Source: CAIYRG01 sp964494505
GTDB lineage: Bacteria; Pseudomonadota; Alphaproteobacteria; Micropepsales; Micropepsaceae
Assembly: GCA_964494505.1 (NCBI GenBank)
Contig: CAZBRO010000002.1
Location: 1 to 64,000 of the forward strand
Direction of reading: 5' to 3'
Length of the DNA stretch: 64,000 nucleotides
Below the pieces are notes generated by a model. The model was not told the DNA's origin. It made no database searches and was given only the letters and a program-made list of their open reading frames with translations. Each line of letters begins with the position of its first letter. Positions within the stretch are counted from its first letter, which is position 1. Both the position numbers and the translations under genes were made by a program. Shown here piece by piece: positions 8,287 to 15,700 of this stretch.

Positions 8287-10083
8287 TCACGGCGCCCCTT
8301 CTGACGCCGCCCGTGCAGCGTGCAACAAATCGCCTGTGCGCAGCAGACGTAAGGCTGTGCGGATATCGGGAAAGAGCACGCGGTCTTGGAGGAGCGGCAG
8401 GATTCCGTTCTTGCGCAAGAGTTCGTAAGCCGCCCCGGTTCCGGCGCCCAGGCGTAATCGGGAGCAGCCCGGCTTTGACTGCTGCAAATGGATCGCCTGC
8501 GAGGCACACAGAATCTCCAGTGCAATGACGGTTTCTATGTTTTTGACGATCTCGCGGGCATGACGCGCCGCGTTCAGGCTCATGCTGACATGGTCTTCCT
8601 GATTTCCAGAGCTCGGAATGGAGTCGACGCTGTCGGGATGGGCCAACGCCTTGCAGTCTGAGACGAGCGAAGCCGCCGTCGCCTGCAGCATCATCAGCCC
8701 GCTATTCAGGCCCTTCATGCTTTGCGGTTCCTGAACCAGAAAGCTGCTCAGGCCGTGCGTCCTGTCGGGATGATATTCCATCATGGCGAACATGCGCCGA
8801 TCGGACATGCTGCCCATCTCGGTCAGCGCAATGGAGAGAAAATCCATGCCCATGGCGATAGGCTCGCCATGGAAATTGCCGCCGGACAGCGTTTTATAGC
8901 TGCGCTTCAGCGCTAAAAAGATCAGAGGATTGTCGGAAACCGCATTGATCTCCATCTCTATCCAGCTTTCCGCCAATTCCAGCGTATCGGCGATCGTGCC
9001 GTGAACCTGCGGCGCGCAGCGAATCGAATAGGGATCCTGGGGTGGAATACGAGCCGGGTTTACATCGAGATCGCCGGGATCGAGAAGTTCACTGCCTCTG
9101 ACATAATCGAGCACGCGTTGCCCAAAGGCTTCGGCGCTCTTGTGCCCACGGGCTTTGTGAGGATGGGCAAAAAATGGATCGCGAAACCCACGCACCCCTT
9201 CGAGCGTCATCGCGACCGCCAATTCGGCGTGCGCGAGAGCATTGCGCGCGTCGTTGAGAACCAACACGGCAATAGCGGTAGAGAACGTCGAGCCGTTGGT
9301 AAGCGCTAGCGCTTCCTTCGCTTCCAGTTCGATCTTTCCCCCAGCCTTGGACATGGCTTCAGCGCCCGGAACACGCCGCCAGAGGGTCTGGTGGCCCGTC
9401 TCGGCGTCCTCGGTAAGATGCAAGACAGCGGTACCGGCGCCCTCCAGCTCGGGAACGAAAGCCTCGCCATCGGTGGAATCCGTATGCAGGTCCGGCGCGC
9501 CGGGCTGCGGCTTCGGCGCCGAGCACATCACGAGAACCAGATGGGCCAGGGGCGCCAGATCGCCGCTTGCACCCAACGACCCCTGTTCGGGTATGGCGGG
9601 ATAGACGTTTTCATTGAGCATCTGGCGGAGCGTCTCGACGACAAGCGGCCGTACCCCAGAATAGCCTTGCGCCAAGGACTGAGCGCGGATCAGGAGAGCT
9701 GCGCGCACCACCGGAAGATCGAAATATGGACCAACGCCGACTGAGTGGCTTGCAATCAAATTTCGGCCGAGAACCTTGATCGCATAGCTGCTGTCGAGCG
9801 CAGCCTTGCCGGCAAGCGCGCCGAAGCCGGTGTTGATTCCGTAATAGGCTTCCGGTTCGCGGCCTTGCGTGCGCGCGGAAACAATGCCGTCGACGGTGCG
9901 AGCGACCCAGGACGCGGTTTCTTCCATACGCGCGCGCGCTTCCGGCGCCAGTGGCGCAACGGGATGAGCATGACGTGCGATTGCCACCACGTCCTCGACG
10001 CTTAGGCGGTCGAGGCCAAGGCGCACAATGCCGGCCTCGCGGCCTGCTCTAGTGTCAGCCAAAGTCACCGAGAATGGCCTCAT
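8287..10083 (-). CDS. MIO-type aromatic amino acid ammonia-lyase, histidine ammonia-lyase-like
   Basis: 598 residues. The MIO cofactor triad Ala172-Ser173-Gly174 lies in GSLGASGDLAPLAH, and the catalytic tyrosine in YGINTGFG (Tyr81). Two selectivity spots look like HAL rather than PAL/TAL: Ser112-His113 in LIASHSVGVG, and the Glu in NQEDHVS (about 495-498). Elimination of ammonia from histidine would give urocanate, but substrate assignment from motifs is tentative. The protein is longer than typical HAL (about 510 residues), mainly through a Pro/Glu-rich insertion at about 188-250. No hut genes are adjacent; the neighbours are a redox-enzyme-like gene (29-bp overlap upstream), an SDR and a ligase-PKS pair. 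A biosynthetic rather than catabolic role is therefore inferred. Confidence 0.9.
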   Translation of the reverse strand: MRPFSVTLADTRAGREAGIVRLGLDRLSVEDVVAIARHAHPVAPLAPEARARMEETASWVARTVDGIVSARTQGREPEAYYGINTGFGALAGKAALDSSYAIKVLGRNLIASHSVGVGPYFDLPVVRAALLIRAQSLAQGYSGVRPLVVETLRQMLNENVYPAIPEQGSLGASGDLAPLAHLVLVMCSAPKPQPGAPDLHTDSTDGEAFVPELEGAGTAVLHLTEDAETGHQTLWRRVPGAEAMSKAGGKIELEAKEALALTNGSTFSTAIAVLVLNDARNALAHAELAVAMTLEGVRGFRDPFFAHPHKARGHKSAEAFGQRVLDYVRGSELLDPGDLDVNPARIPPQDPYSIRCAPQVHGTIADTLELAESWIEMEINAVSDNPLIFLALKRSYKTLSGGNFHGEPIAMGMDFLSIALTEMGSMSDRRMFAMMEYHPDRTHGLSSFLVQEPQSMKGLNSGLMMLQATAASLVSDCKALAHPDSVDSIPSSGNQEDHVSMSLNAARHAREIVKNIETVIALEILCASQAIHLQQSKPGCSRLRLGAGTGAAYELLRKNGILPLLQDRVLFPDIRTALRLLRTGDLLHAARAASEGAP

Positions 10084-10918
10084 AATAGCGCTTTTGGAGA
10101 TCGACGAAGGCGTTGAAACCCTCCTTGATCCTGGAGATCATTGCGGGCTTCCCGCCGCGATCCGCGTAATGGGCTACGGCTGCCTTCAGCGCTTCGAGCC
10201 CCGCGCGGTAGTGCCCGATCTCCACCACCGTATGGAGTGCGAGCCAGACGTAACTCGGCGTGTCCCTATCGTCGCTCTCGAGCCGCACGACGAGGTCGGA
10301 AAAGTTCTTCTTCAGATAGGAGTCAACCAGATTGAATTCCTGGTGGGCGAAAAACTCGAGACCGACATGGAAACCCAATCCGCAAAAAATCTGATCGGGC
10401 CCCTTCCGGTCGAAGAATCTGCCGCGCGCTTCCTCCAGAAGTCCGCTCAGGACCGGCGGCAAAGGATTGCGCTGGTCGAAGCTTGGCTCATCCTCTCCGA
10501 AATAGGCGAGCGCGCCGCGGAGGAAGCGCTGCGACAGATATTGATGGACCATGTTGCGGTCTTCAGACATGCGGTACTCATCGCTAGCGGCTTCCGCGAC
10601 GAAGGCGGCGATGCGCCCGTTCGCCTGGCGGCAGAAATCGACGCCGGAAGAGGATTCGAGAAACAAGTTCGGTGTCAGATGGATCAATCCGGCCAAATAC
10701 GGCACGCGTGCCGCAAGAGCATCGTTGAAGAGGACAAACCGGTGGAGGAAACAAAGCAGCGCCTTTTTGCTGGAAATCGAGTCAAGCTGCTGTTGTAGTC
10801 TTTGGCGATTGGGCGCGGAGGCAATGGCGCCTTCCACCCACGCGCCGATGGAGTAATCGTCTGTCTCGGAGCGTCCAAGTTGCGATGGAAGGAGCACTTC
10901 GAGGCTGGATGTTTTCAC
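10055..10918 (-). CDS. Heme-oxygenase-like, putative iron-containing redox enzyme
   Basis: About 287 helical residues with no clear signal peptide. Helices containing FHVGLEFFAHQEF and ALHTVVEIGHYR resemble the metal-ligand helices of heme-oxygenase-like diiron oxidases/TENA-like enzymes, which supply His and Glu ligands; an earlier helix carries EDRNMVHQYL. The family call rests on this pattern alone. GTG 10918 is chosen because AAAGAGG precedes it; TTG 10960 extends the frame by 14 residues. The 3' end overlaps the ammonia-lyase start by 29 bp, so the two are co-transcribed and probably coupled. Such enzymes do oxidative chemistry on amino acids or fatty acids in natural-product pathways, and that is the suggested role here. 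Confidence 0.5.
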   Translation of the reverse strand: MKTSSLEVLLPSQLGRSETDDYSIGAWVEGAIASAPNRQRLQQQLDSISSKKALLCFLHRFVLFNDALAARVPYLAGLIHLTPNLFLESSSGVDFCRQANGRIAAFVAEAASDEYRMSEDRNMVHQYLSQRFLRGALAYFGEDEPSFDQRNPLPPVLSGLLEEARGRFFDRKGPDQIFCGLGFHVGLEFFAHQEFNLVDSYLKKNFSDLVVRLESDDRDTPSYVWLALHTVVEIGHYRAGLEALKAAVAHYADRGGKPAMISRIKEGFNAFVDLQKRYYEAILGDFG

Positions 10919-10994
10919 GACTGGGTACGTCCTCTTTCCTACTCTATGCGTCCAATGCAAAAAGCCCCGCCGGGCCGGTCAGCGAGGTGGCGTA

Positions 10995-11402
10995 ATGACC
11001 CTGAAACTCGAATTCGTGCTTCTCGATGGGAGTTATGCGCTTGCGCGTCTGCCCCGTGGCCGAACCAATATCGATTGGAAGCAGGGCGAATTTGCGGTTG
11101 CGATCGCCTCCCCCGAGGGAACGACGCTTGTCTGCGAAGCCGGTGCCGTGCCGCAAGGCGCAGAGTCCCAATCCGGCTTTCGCTGTCTCAGAGTGGGTGG
11201 CTCGTTTGCGCTCGACTCCGTTGGCGTCGTCGCGGCCACCGTACAACCGCTTGCCTCGGCTGGGATCGGCCTTTTCGCCTACTCGACCTGGGAGACGGAT
11301 TACATACTCATCCAACAAACAGATCTCCAACTCGCTCTGTCGAGCCTGACGCAAGCCGGTCATAAGGTGCGCGAAAGCTTAGTTCTCAGCCCAGATGATT
11401 GA
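10995..11402 (+). CDS. ACT domain-containing protein
   Basis: 135 residues, resembling the small stand-alone proteins with tandem ACT-like folds. The C-terminal half (VGVVAATVQPLASAGIGLFA, then the YILIQ strand) has the beta-alpha-beta pattern of an ACT domain, a small-molecule (often amino acid) sensor. It is divergent from the heme-oxygenase-like gene, with less than 80 bp between starts. A sensory or regulatory link to amino-acid supply for the adjacent pathway is possible but not shown. Confidence 0.7.
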   Translation: MTLKLEFVLLDGSYALARLPRGRTNIDWKQGEFAVAIASPEGTTLVCEAGAVPQGAESQSGFRCLRVGGSFALDSVGVVAATVQPLASAGIGLFAYSTWETDYILIQQTDLQLALSSLTQAGHKVRESLVLSPDD

Positions 11403-12075
11403 AGCAGATTACAGCGCCACAAGCACGGCAAATTCACTCCCATGGAGCCGCATCGGCAACACAATATTTGACCTCCGGAAACGCGGCCAAGGGGGCATTT
11501 TGCATATGATTATCAGGTTCAATCCTTGAGCCGATCGCATCGTCGAGTTCAGGAGCCGCCCTGCGCCGAGCTGGTTCACGAGCGCCGGACCGGAGCGATA
11601 GTCGGTCAAAGCTTGCGACGTGACCTCCTCGAAGCTTTGTGGGTTCGCTGGGTCAACAGAACTGGCGAAGCCCCATCGAACCTGAGCAGGCTTGCACATC
11701 GAGCCGCAGCTTTTCGTGCACGCGGTCACAGTGGGCCTGCAGTTCGCTCGGGCTCACTTCGATAGCTGTCGCTCAGCCGGGGGGATTGCCAGTCCTGGCT
11801 CGCCTGTGGCTCTCTGAGACGTCTTCGGCTTTTCCCACGCATCACCCCTCCGGCGGAGCTCGAACGGATTTCACCGACTGGTCAGCGCCGCCGCGGCGCG
11901 TTCTCGCCTGCGTCATACGTGGGCGTCGCGTTTGTGATCTTAAGGCACCTTTGGCACTGCCTCCTGGGTGAATACGGGTAGTCCGCTCCTCGATGAGAGC
12001 GCCGACGATCGTCATCGCCTCGGCGCGCTTAGCTTCGGCGTTGCGGATCGGGCTGCGGTGTACTCGCGCGATTGC
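11403..12075. other. No convincing gene; degenerate sequence
   Basis: Codon usage here does not match the flanking genes and all frames are interrupted. A minus-strand fragment at 11409-11729 reads partly protein-like (SVDPANPQSFEEVTSQALTD), but I cannot place it in a family. This looks like the decayed left part of the island that ends at the tRNA-Val gene. Confidence 0.5.
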
Positions 12076-12384
12076 TCACGTCCCATAACCGCGACTACGC
12101 ATCCGCCGGTCGGCGTAGAAACGCAACATCGCTCCGTCGCGTTTGCGGCAAGCCTCTAAGATCGCCGCCTCGACCAAGTCGAACGCATCGTCTTCTACCT
12201 CGGTGACAAATGCTCGAAGCTCGGGATGTCGCCGAACGCGCGCCCAAACCGCTTGTCTAGACAAATGCAGGTCCGACGCCGCTTGGCTGATGCTGCCAGC
12301 ACTGCGTTTGAGAGCCGCTTTGAGCATCCCCTCTGGGACGTGCTGTCCCTTGCGTCGCGGCGTACTGGCGTCAACTCTCGTCAA
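12076..12384 (-). CDS. Small helix-turn-helix protein, phage-like
   Basis: 102 residues. The central segment, GSISQAASDLHLSRQAVWAR, is a Fis/homeodomain-like helix-turn-helix. It is followed by an acidic helix and an ending of the type AMLRFYADRRMRSRGYG, the layout of small phage DNA-recognition (terminase small subunit-like) proteins. No terminase large subunit or other phage module follows, so it is probably a remnant of a mobile element. Confidence 0.55.
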   Translation of the reverse strand: MTRVDASTPRRKGQHVPEGMLKAALKRSAGSISQAASDLHLSRQAVWARVRRHPELRAFVTEVEDDAFDLVEAAILEACRKRDGAMLRFYADRRMRSRGYGT

Positions 12385-12949
12385 TTTTCAATCACCGTGA
12401 CGGGCGCTCGATCGATTCGCATGATAACTACGACCAGTGATAGGCCACGCCTGGATTCACGCCACTGAACCGAAGCACAGGGTAGGCTTCCTTTCTGAAG
12501 CTCCCATCTTAGCTCACGACCTTCCGCAATGGCTTGCCGCGGCTTGCGCTCCGTCTTTTTTGGACCACTTGGGTTTTGGCGGCAAGCCATCGATGAAAAA
12601 AGGAGTTCCCAAAGTATCACGCATGCGCCCTCGGAGTATTCGTCGCGTTGTTGCGAATTTCGACGAGTGCAACCGTGCGAATTGGGGTCCTGATTTTTTT
12701 CCGTTGCTACACGAGCTTGTTGTGTACTGAGCTTTAACGACACCTCATCCACACCTTCAATCCTTCAGTTTCTCGCCAAGTATCGGCACGTTCATCGTGT
12801 TTCCTGCGTGATGGCGAACCTTGAAATGCCTGCGGTGCAGGCACACTTCGCCCGTCACCGGACGAAGTGTGATTTGCGAACCTCGAAGCGAGCCTCGTTT
12901 CGCCACACACCTGCATTGCGCGTTGCCGCCCATCAGCGGCAGGGTCCGG
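12385..12949. other. Non-coding or decayed stretch with hairpins
   Basis: No frame here has convincing protein features. The region is less GC-rich than its surroundings and contains strong hairpins at 12828-12871. I see no transposase or integrase in it. Confidence 0.45.
12828..12871. repeat. Two adjacent hairpins
   Basis: GCCTGC-GGT-GCAGGC at 12828-12842 is a perfect 6-bp stem. It is immediately followed, sharing the last base, by CACACTTCG ... CGAAGTGTG (12842-12871), a perfect 9-bp stem with a 12-base loop. A near-direct repeat GCGAACCTTGAA / GCGAACCTCGAA flanks the pair. This could be an element end, a recombination site or a structured transcript. Confidence 0.5.
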
Positions 12950-13834
12950 TCACGCTGTAACCCGTCGGCGCAGCTTCTTCATGACGGCACGCTCACCAAG
13001 GCCATGCAGACAACCTTGGGGTCGCTGGGGATACGGATTGCGTCCCCATCGGCACTTCTGCAGAGGCATAGCGCTCGCCACGGACGGTTTTTCACCCGTG
13101 GTGCGATGGGCACGGAAGGTCCCGGCGCGCAGGGTTCTTAGCCCTGGCACCGTCAATCCGGCAGCGTGCGCTGCGATAGAGCCCGGCCTTGCAGTTAGGG
13201 GCGACGGCTTGAAGAGAAAGGCCGGGAGGGCTACACGGATTGTGCGGTTACATCGTGTAGAGTTCCCGGCGGTGGGCTTCAGTGTCCGTCGCCTTTTCCT
13301 TTGGCTAATCGAATCGTTGCTCGCGCGATTTGCTGAGCCAAACATCAGACGCCCCCACAGCCTGAAGCGTCCCGCAGAGAGGCCACAGTTCGGCCGGCGG
13401 CATCGGGCCTGACCACCCGTCCGGCGGCCGGGGCTGTCGTGCTCGCGTGCGTCAGCGAATGCCTCCTCCAGATCATCGACCGGCAGCGTGCCGCTGCGTT
13501 GGGCAAATATTGCTATGTGTTTGTGGAGGTTGATTTGCTTCAGGTAGCCAAGGAAAGAAGGATGATCGTCATCCTTCTTTTTCCCCCTACCTGGCCCAGC
13601 ACTACGTTCTATTTCCGCGAGCAGTTGGCCAAGGCGCCACCGGGCGCGCATCCTCGCTTCGTTCACCGGCCTGATTTCGTCGGTCTTGTAGAGTCCGGCC
13701 TTCCGCATGTAGTGCTCGACGGACTCCAGTTTGGCCTCGATTTCCAGCACGCCGGCCGGTTCCTTCGCGGCGGCGAGCGCTGTTGATGGCGACAACATCG
13801 GGAAGTTGTTTGCCGTCGCTGGTCGCGAATTCAT
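12950..13834 (-). pseudogene. Phage/ICE-type hypothetical protein, intact only in its N-terminal half
   Basis: The first roughly 135 residues (13834 to about 13430) look genuine: a helical segment LESVEHYMRKAGLY, then ARMRARWRLGQLLAEIER, a Lys/Asp-rich patch and YLKQINLHKHIAIFAQRSG. This resembles proteins found in phages and integrative elements that carry ParB/KilA-like or methyltransferase-associated N-domains. Beyond LEEAFADAREHD the translation becomes Arg/Ser-rich and unlike any protein, so the original C-terminus has been lost by frameshift or recombination. Function unknown. Confidence 0.45.
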
Positions 13835-13965
13835 TTCTGACCATGGTTCGCTTGGCGATCGGCGCTGAGTGGACCATCACGCGCTCTCACCGCCGGACGC
13901 GCCCCGCCCAGCGGCCGTAGTTGCTTGGTTGGCATCACCTGTCCCCGCCATTGGTCCAATGGCGC

Positions 13966-14199
13966 TCACCGACGCTGGCGTTTGCGTGCATGAAATCTTC
14001 CCTTGTTCGCTTCAACTGAACGCAGGTCAGAGATCGAAATGTCGCCATCGACGAACCGGCGAAATCCCCACATCCGCAGCGCGCCCCAAAACCCTCGCTG
14101 ATGTGCCGTCGAGCAGAAGACTTGCGGAGGGCCTCGCCGGCTTCGGGGCACAAATACCGTCCCGCACCACAGGCATGCCCGAGGCTCGTCACGTTGCAT
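13966..14199 (-). CDS. Small Cys-containing hypothetical protein
   Basis: 77 residues. The pattern ACLWCGTVFVPR...PQVFCSTAHQRGFW resembles short zinc-ribbon-like proteins (C-x2-C ... C-x3-H) common beside prophages in alphaproteobacteria. It ends in a short basic tail. It lies between the phage-like fragment and the tRNA-Val gene; no function can be assigned. Confidence 0.5.
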   Translation of the reverse strand: MQRDEPRACLWCGTVFVPRSRRGPPQVFCSTAHQRGFWGALRMWGFRRFVDGDISISDLRSVEANKGRFHARKRQRR

Positions 14200-14439
14200 G
14201 ACGCCCCCCCGTGTCTTCTGTTGAGAGTGGCCACCCCGCCAACGGGATTGGCCAATTGGTCAGTTCATCGGCGGGACTGTGGAGTAAGGAAATCGGCTTG
14301 CGCCTACGCGTGAACGCCACGTGAACAAAGTCCACGGATTTTCCACGCTTGAGCGTGCCGAGTTCTGCTTTTGTATGCCATTCTGTACCGAATGGAACAA
14401 AACGAGGCGGGGCTAAGGGCTTGAATTTGCTGGGCTCAC

Positions 14440-14514
14440 TGGTGGGCGCGGCATGGATTGAACATGCGACCCCTCCCGTGTGAAGGGAGTGCTCTCCCGC
14501 TGAGCTACGCGCCC
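14440..14514 (-). tRNA. tRNA-Val (anticodon CAC)
   Basis: On the minus strand the acceptor stem GGGCGCG pairs perfectly with CGCGCCC, followed by A-CCA encoded in the genome. D-arm GCTC...GAGC, anticodon arm CTCCC-TTCACAC-GGGAG (anticodon CAC), T-arm GCATG-TTCAATC-CATGC. The 3' end faces the degenerate phage-like stretch at lower coordinates, the usual geometry for integration at a tRNA 3' end. Confidence 0.97.
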
Positions 14515-14596
14515 CCCGAACGAGGGACCCCGCCTATAGAATTGGAGGGGTGAGGAAGTCAAGGCGGGAACGCCCGAAACGCGTGCTCCACACCCG

Positions 14597-15697
14597 CTAT
14601 GCGCTTGCCAGCACGACACATTTCTCCGGGTCGATGCCGATGTGGACGGGATCGCCCACCGGCGTGCGCAAGGCGGGATGGGCGCGCGCGAGCAGGATCG
14701 CGCCCGAGGCACGGACCTGAAAGTCGGTGAAATCACCCTGGAAGACTTTGCTGTCCACGATGCCGCCGAGTGTGTTGACCGGGTTCACGGGCGCCGTTTC
14801 CGAAAGCGCGACATTCTCCGGTCTGATGGAAACGGTGACGCTCTCGCCCGGCTGCAAGGGACGCTCGCTCAAGGCGGTCAAATCGCCGATTGTTGTGCGC
14901 ACGCGGAAAAACCCCGGACGCCCGTCCGCGCCCAGCACGACGCAATCGAGAAAATTGCTGCTGCCGATGAACTCCGCCACGAAGCGGTCGCGCGGGCGCT
15001 CGTATATCGTCCGTGGACTGCCGATCTGCACGATGCGGCCCTCGTTCATCACCGCGATTTCATGGGAAAGCGCCAGCGCCTCGGCCTGATCGTGGGTAAC
15101 ATAGACGGTGGTCAGACCGAGCTCGCGCTGAATGCGCTTGAGCTCGAAGCGCATGCGCTCGCGCAACTTGGCGTCGAGATTGGAGAGAGGCTCGTCCAGC
15201 AGCAGCAATTCCGGCTCCATCACAATGGCGCGCGCAAGCGCCAGCCGCTGCTGCTGGCCGCCGGAGAGCTTGGTCGCCTCGCGCATTGCGAGCGGGGCGA
15301 GCCCCATCACGTCGAGCACGCCCATCACCTTGTCGCGGGTCGCCGTCTTCGAGACGCCGCCGCGCACTTGCAACGGAAAGGCTGCGTTCTCGAACACGTT
15401 CATATGGGGCCAGATGGCATAGGACTGAAACACCATGCCGAAATTGCGCTTGCTGAGCGCCACGAAAATATTGCGCGAGGACGAAAACACCACGCGTCCG
15501 TTGACGGCGATCTCGCCCGAGAGCGGCCGCTCCAGCCCGGCGATGGAACGCAGCGTCGTCGTCTTGCCGCAGCCCGACGGTCCGAGGAGCGTGAAGAGCT
15601 TCCCCTTCTCGACTTCGAAGGTGATGTCCTGCGCCGCCCGCACGCGTTCCCCGCGCCCGGTCCCGTATTCGGTGTTCAGCGCCTCGACCCTCAGCAC
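14597..15697 (-). CDS. ABC transporter ATP-binding protein, Fe3+/putrescine-type (FbpC/PotA-like)
   Basis: 366 residues. Walker A GPSGCGKTTT, Q-loop VFQSYAIWPHM, signature LSGGQQQR and Walker B LLLLDEPLSNLD, then a C-terminal TOBE-like region (about 290-360). It energises import of iron or another small solute in the Fbp/Pot group. It starts 3 bases after the permease stop, so the two form one operon. No substrate-binding protein is adjacent. Confidence 0.93.
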   Translation of the reverse strand: MLRVEALNTEYGTGRGERVRAAQDITFEVEKGKLFTLLGPSGCGKTTTLRSIAGLERPLSGEIAVNGRVVFSSSRNIFVALSKRNFGMVFQSYAIWPHMNVFENAAFPLQVRGGVSKTATRDKVMGVLDVMGLAPLAMREATKLSGGQQQRLALARAIVMEPELLLLDEPLSNLDAKLRERMRFELKRIQRELGLTTVYVTHDQAEALALSHEIAVMNEGRIVQIGSPRTIYERPRDRFVAEFIGSSNFLDCVVLGADGRPGFFRVRTTIGDLTALSERPLQPGESVTVSIRPENVALSETAPVNPVNTLGGIVDSKVFQGDFTDFQVRASGAILLARAHPALRTPVGDPVHIGIDPEKCVVLASA

Positions 15698-15700
15698 GGG

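Noticed and set aside
7176..8525. Minus-strand open frame covering the SDR gene
   Set aside because: The translation lacks protein-like features and antisense-overlaps an SDR with all catalytic motifs.
12981..13412. Plus-strand open frame of 143 codons
   Set aside because: Arg/Pro-rich, with no recognisable motif, antisense to a partly preserved phage-like gene; probably chance in GC-rich DNA.
13554..13580. Perfect 12-bp inverted repeat AAAGAAGGATGA-TCG-TCATCCTTCTTT followed by T residues, terminator-like
   Set aside because: It lies inside the well-preserved N-terminal part of the phage-like gene, where the codons (Lys-Lys-Asp-Asp-Asp-His-Pro-Ser) explain it; the region is coding on the minus strand.
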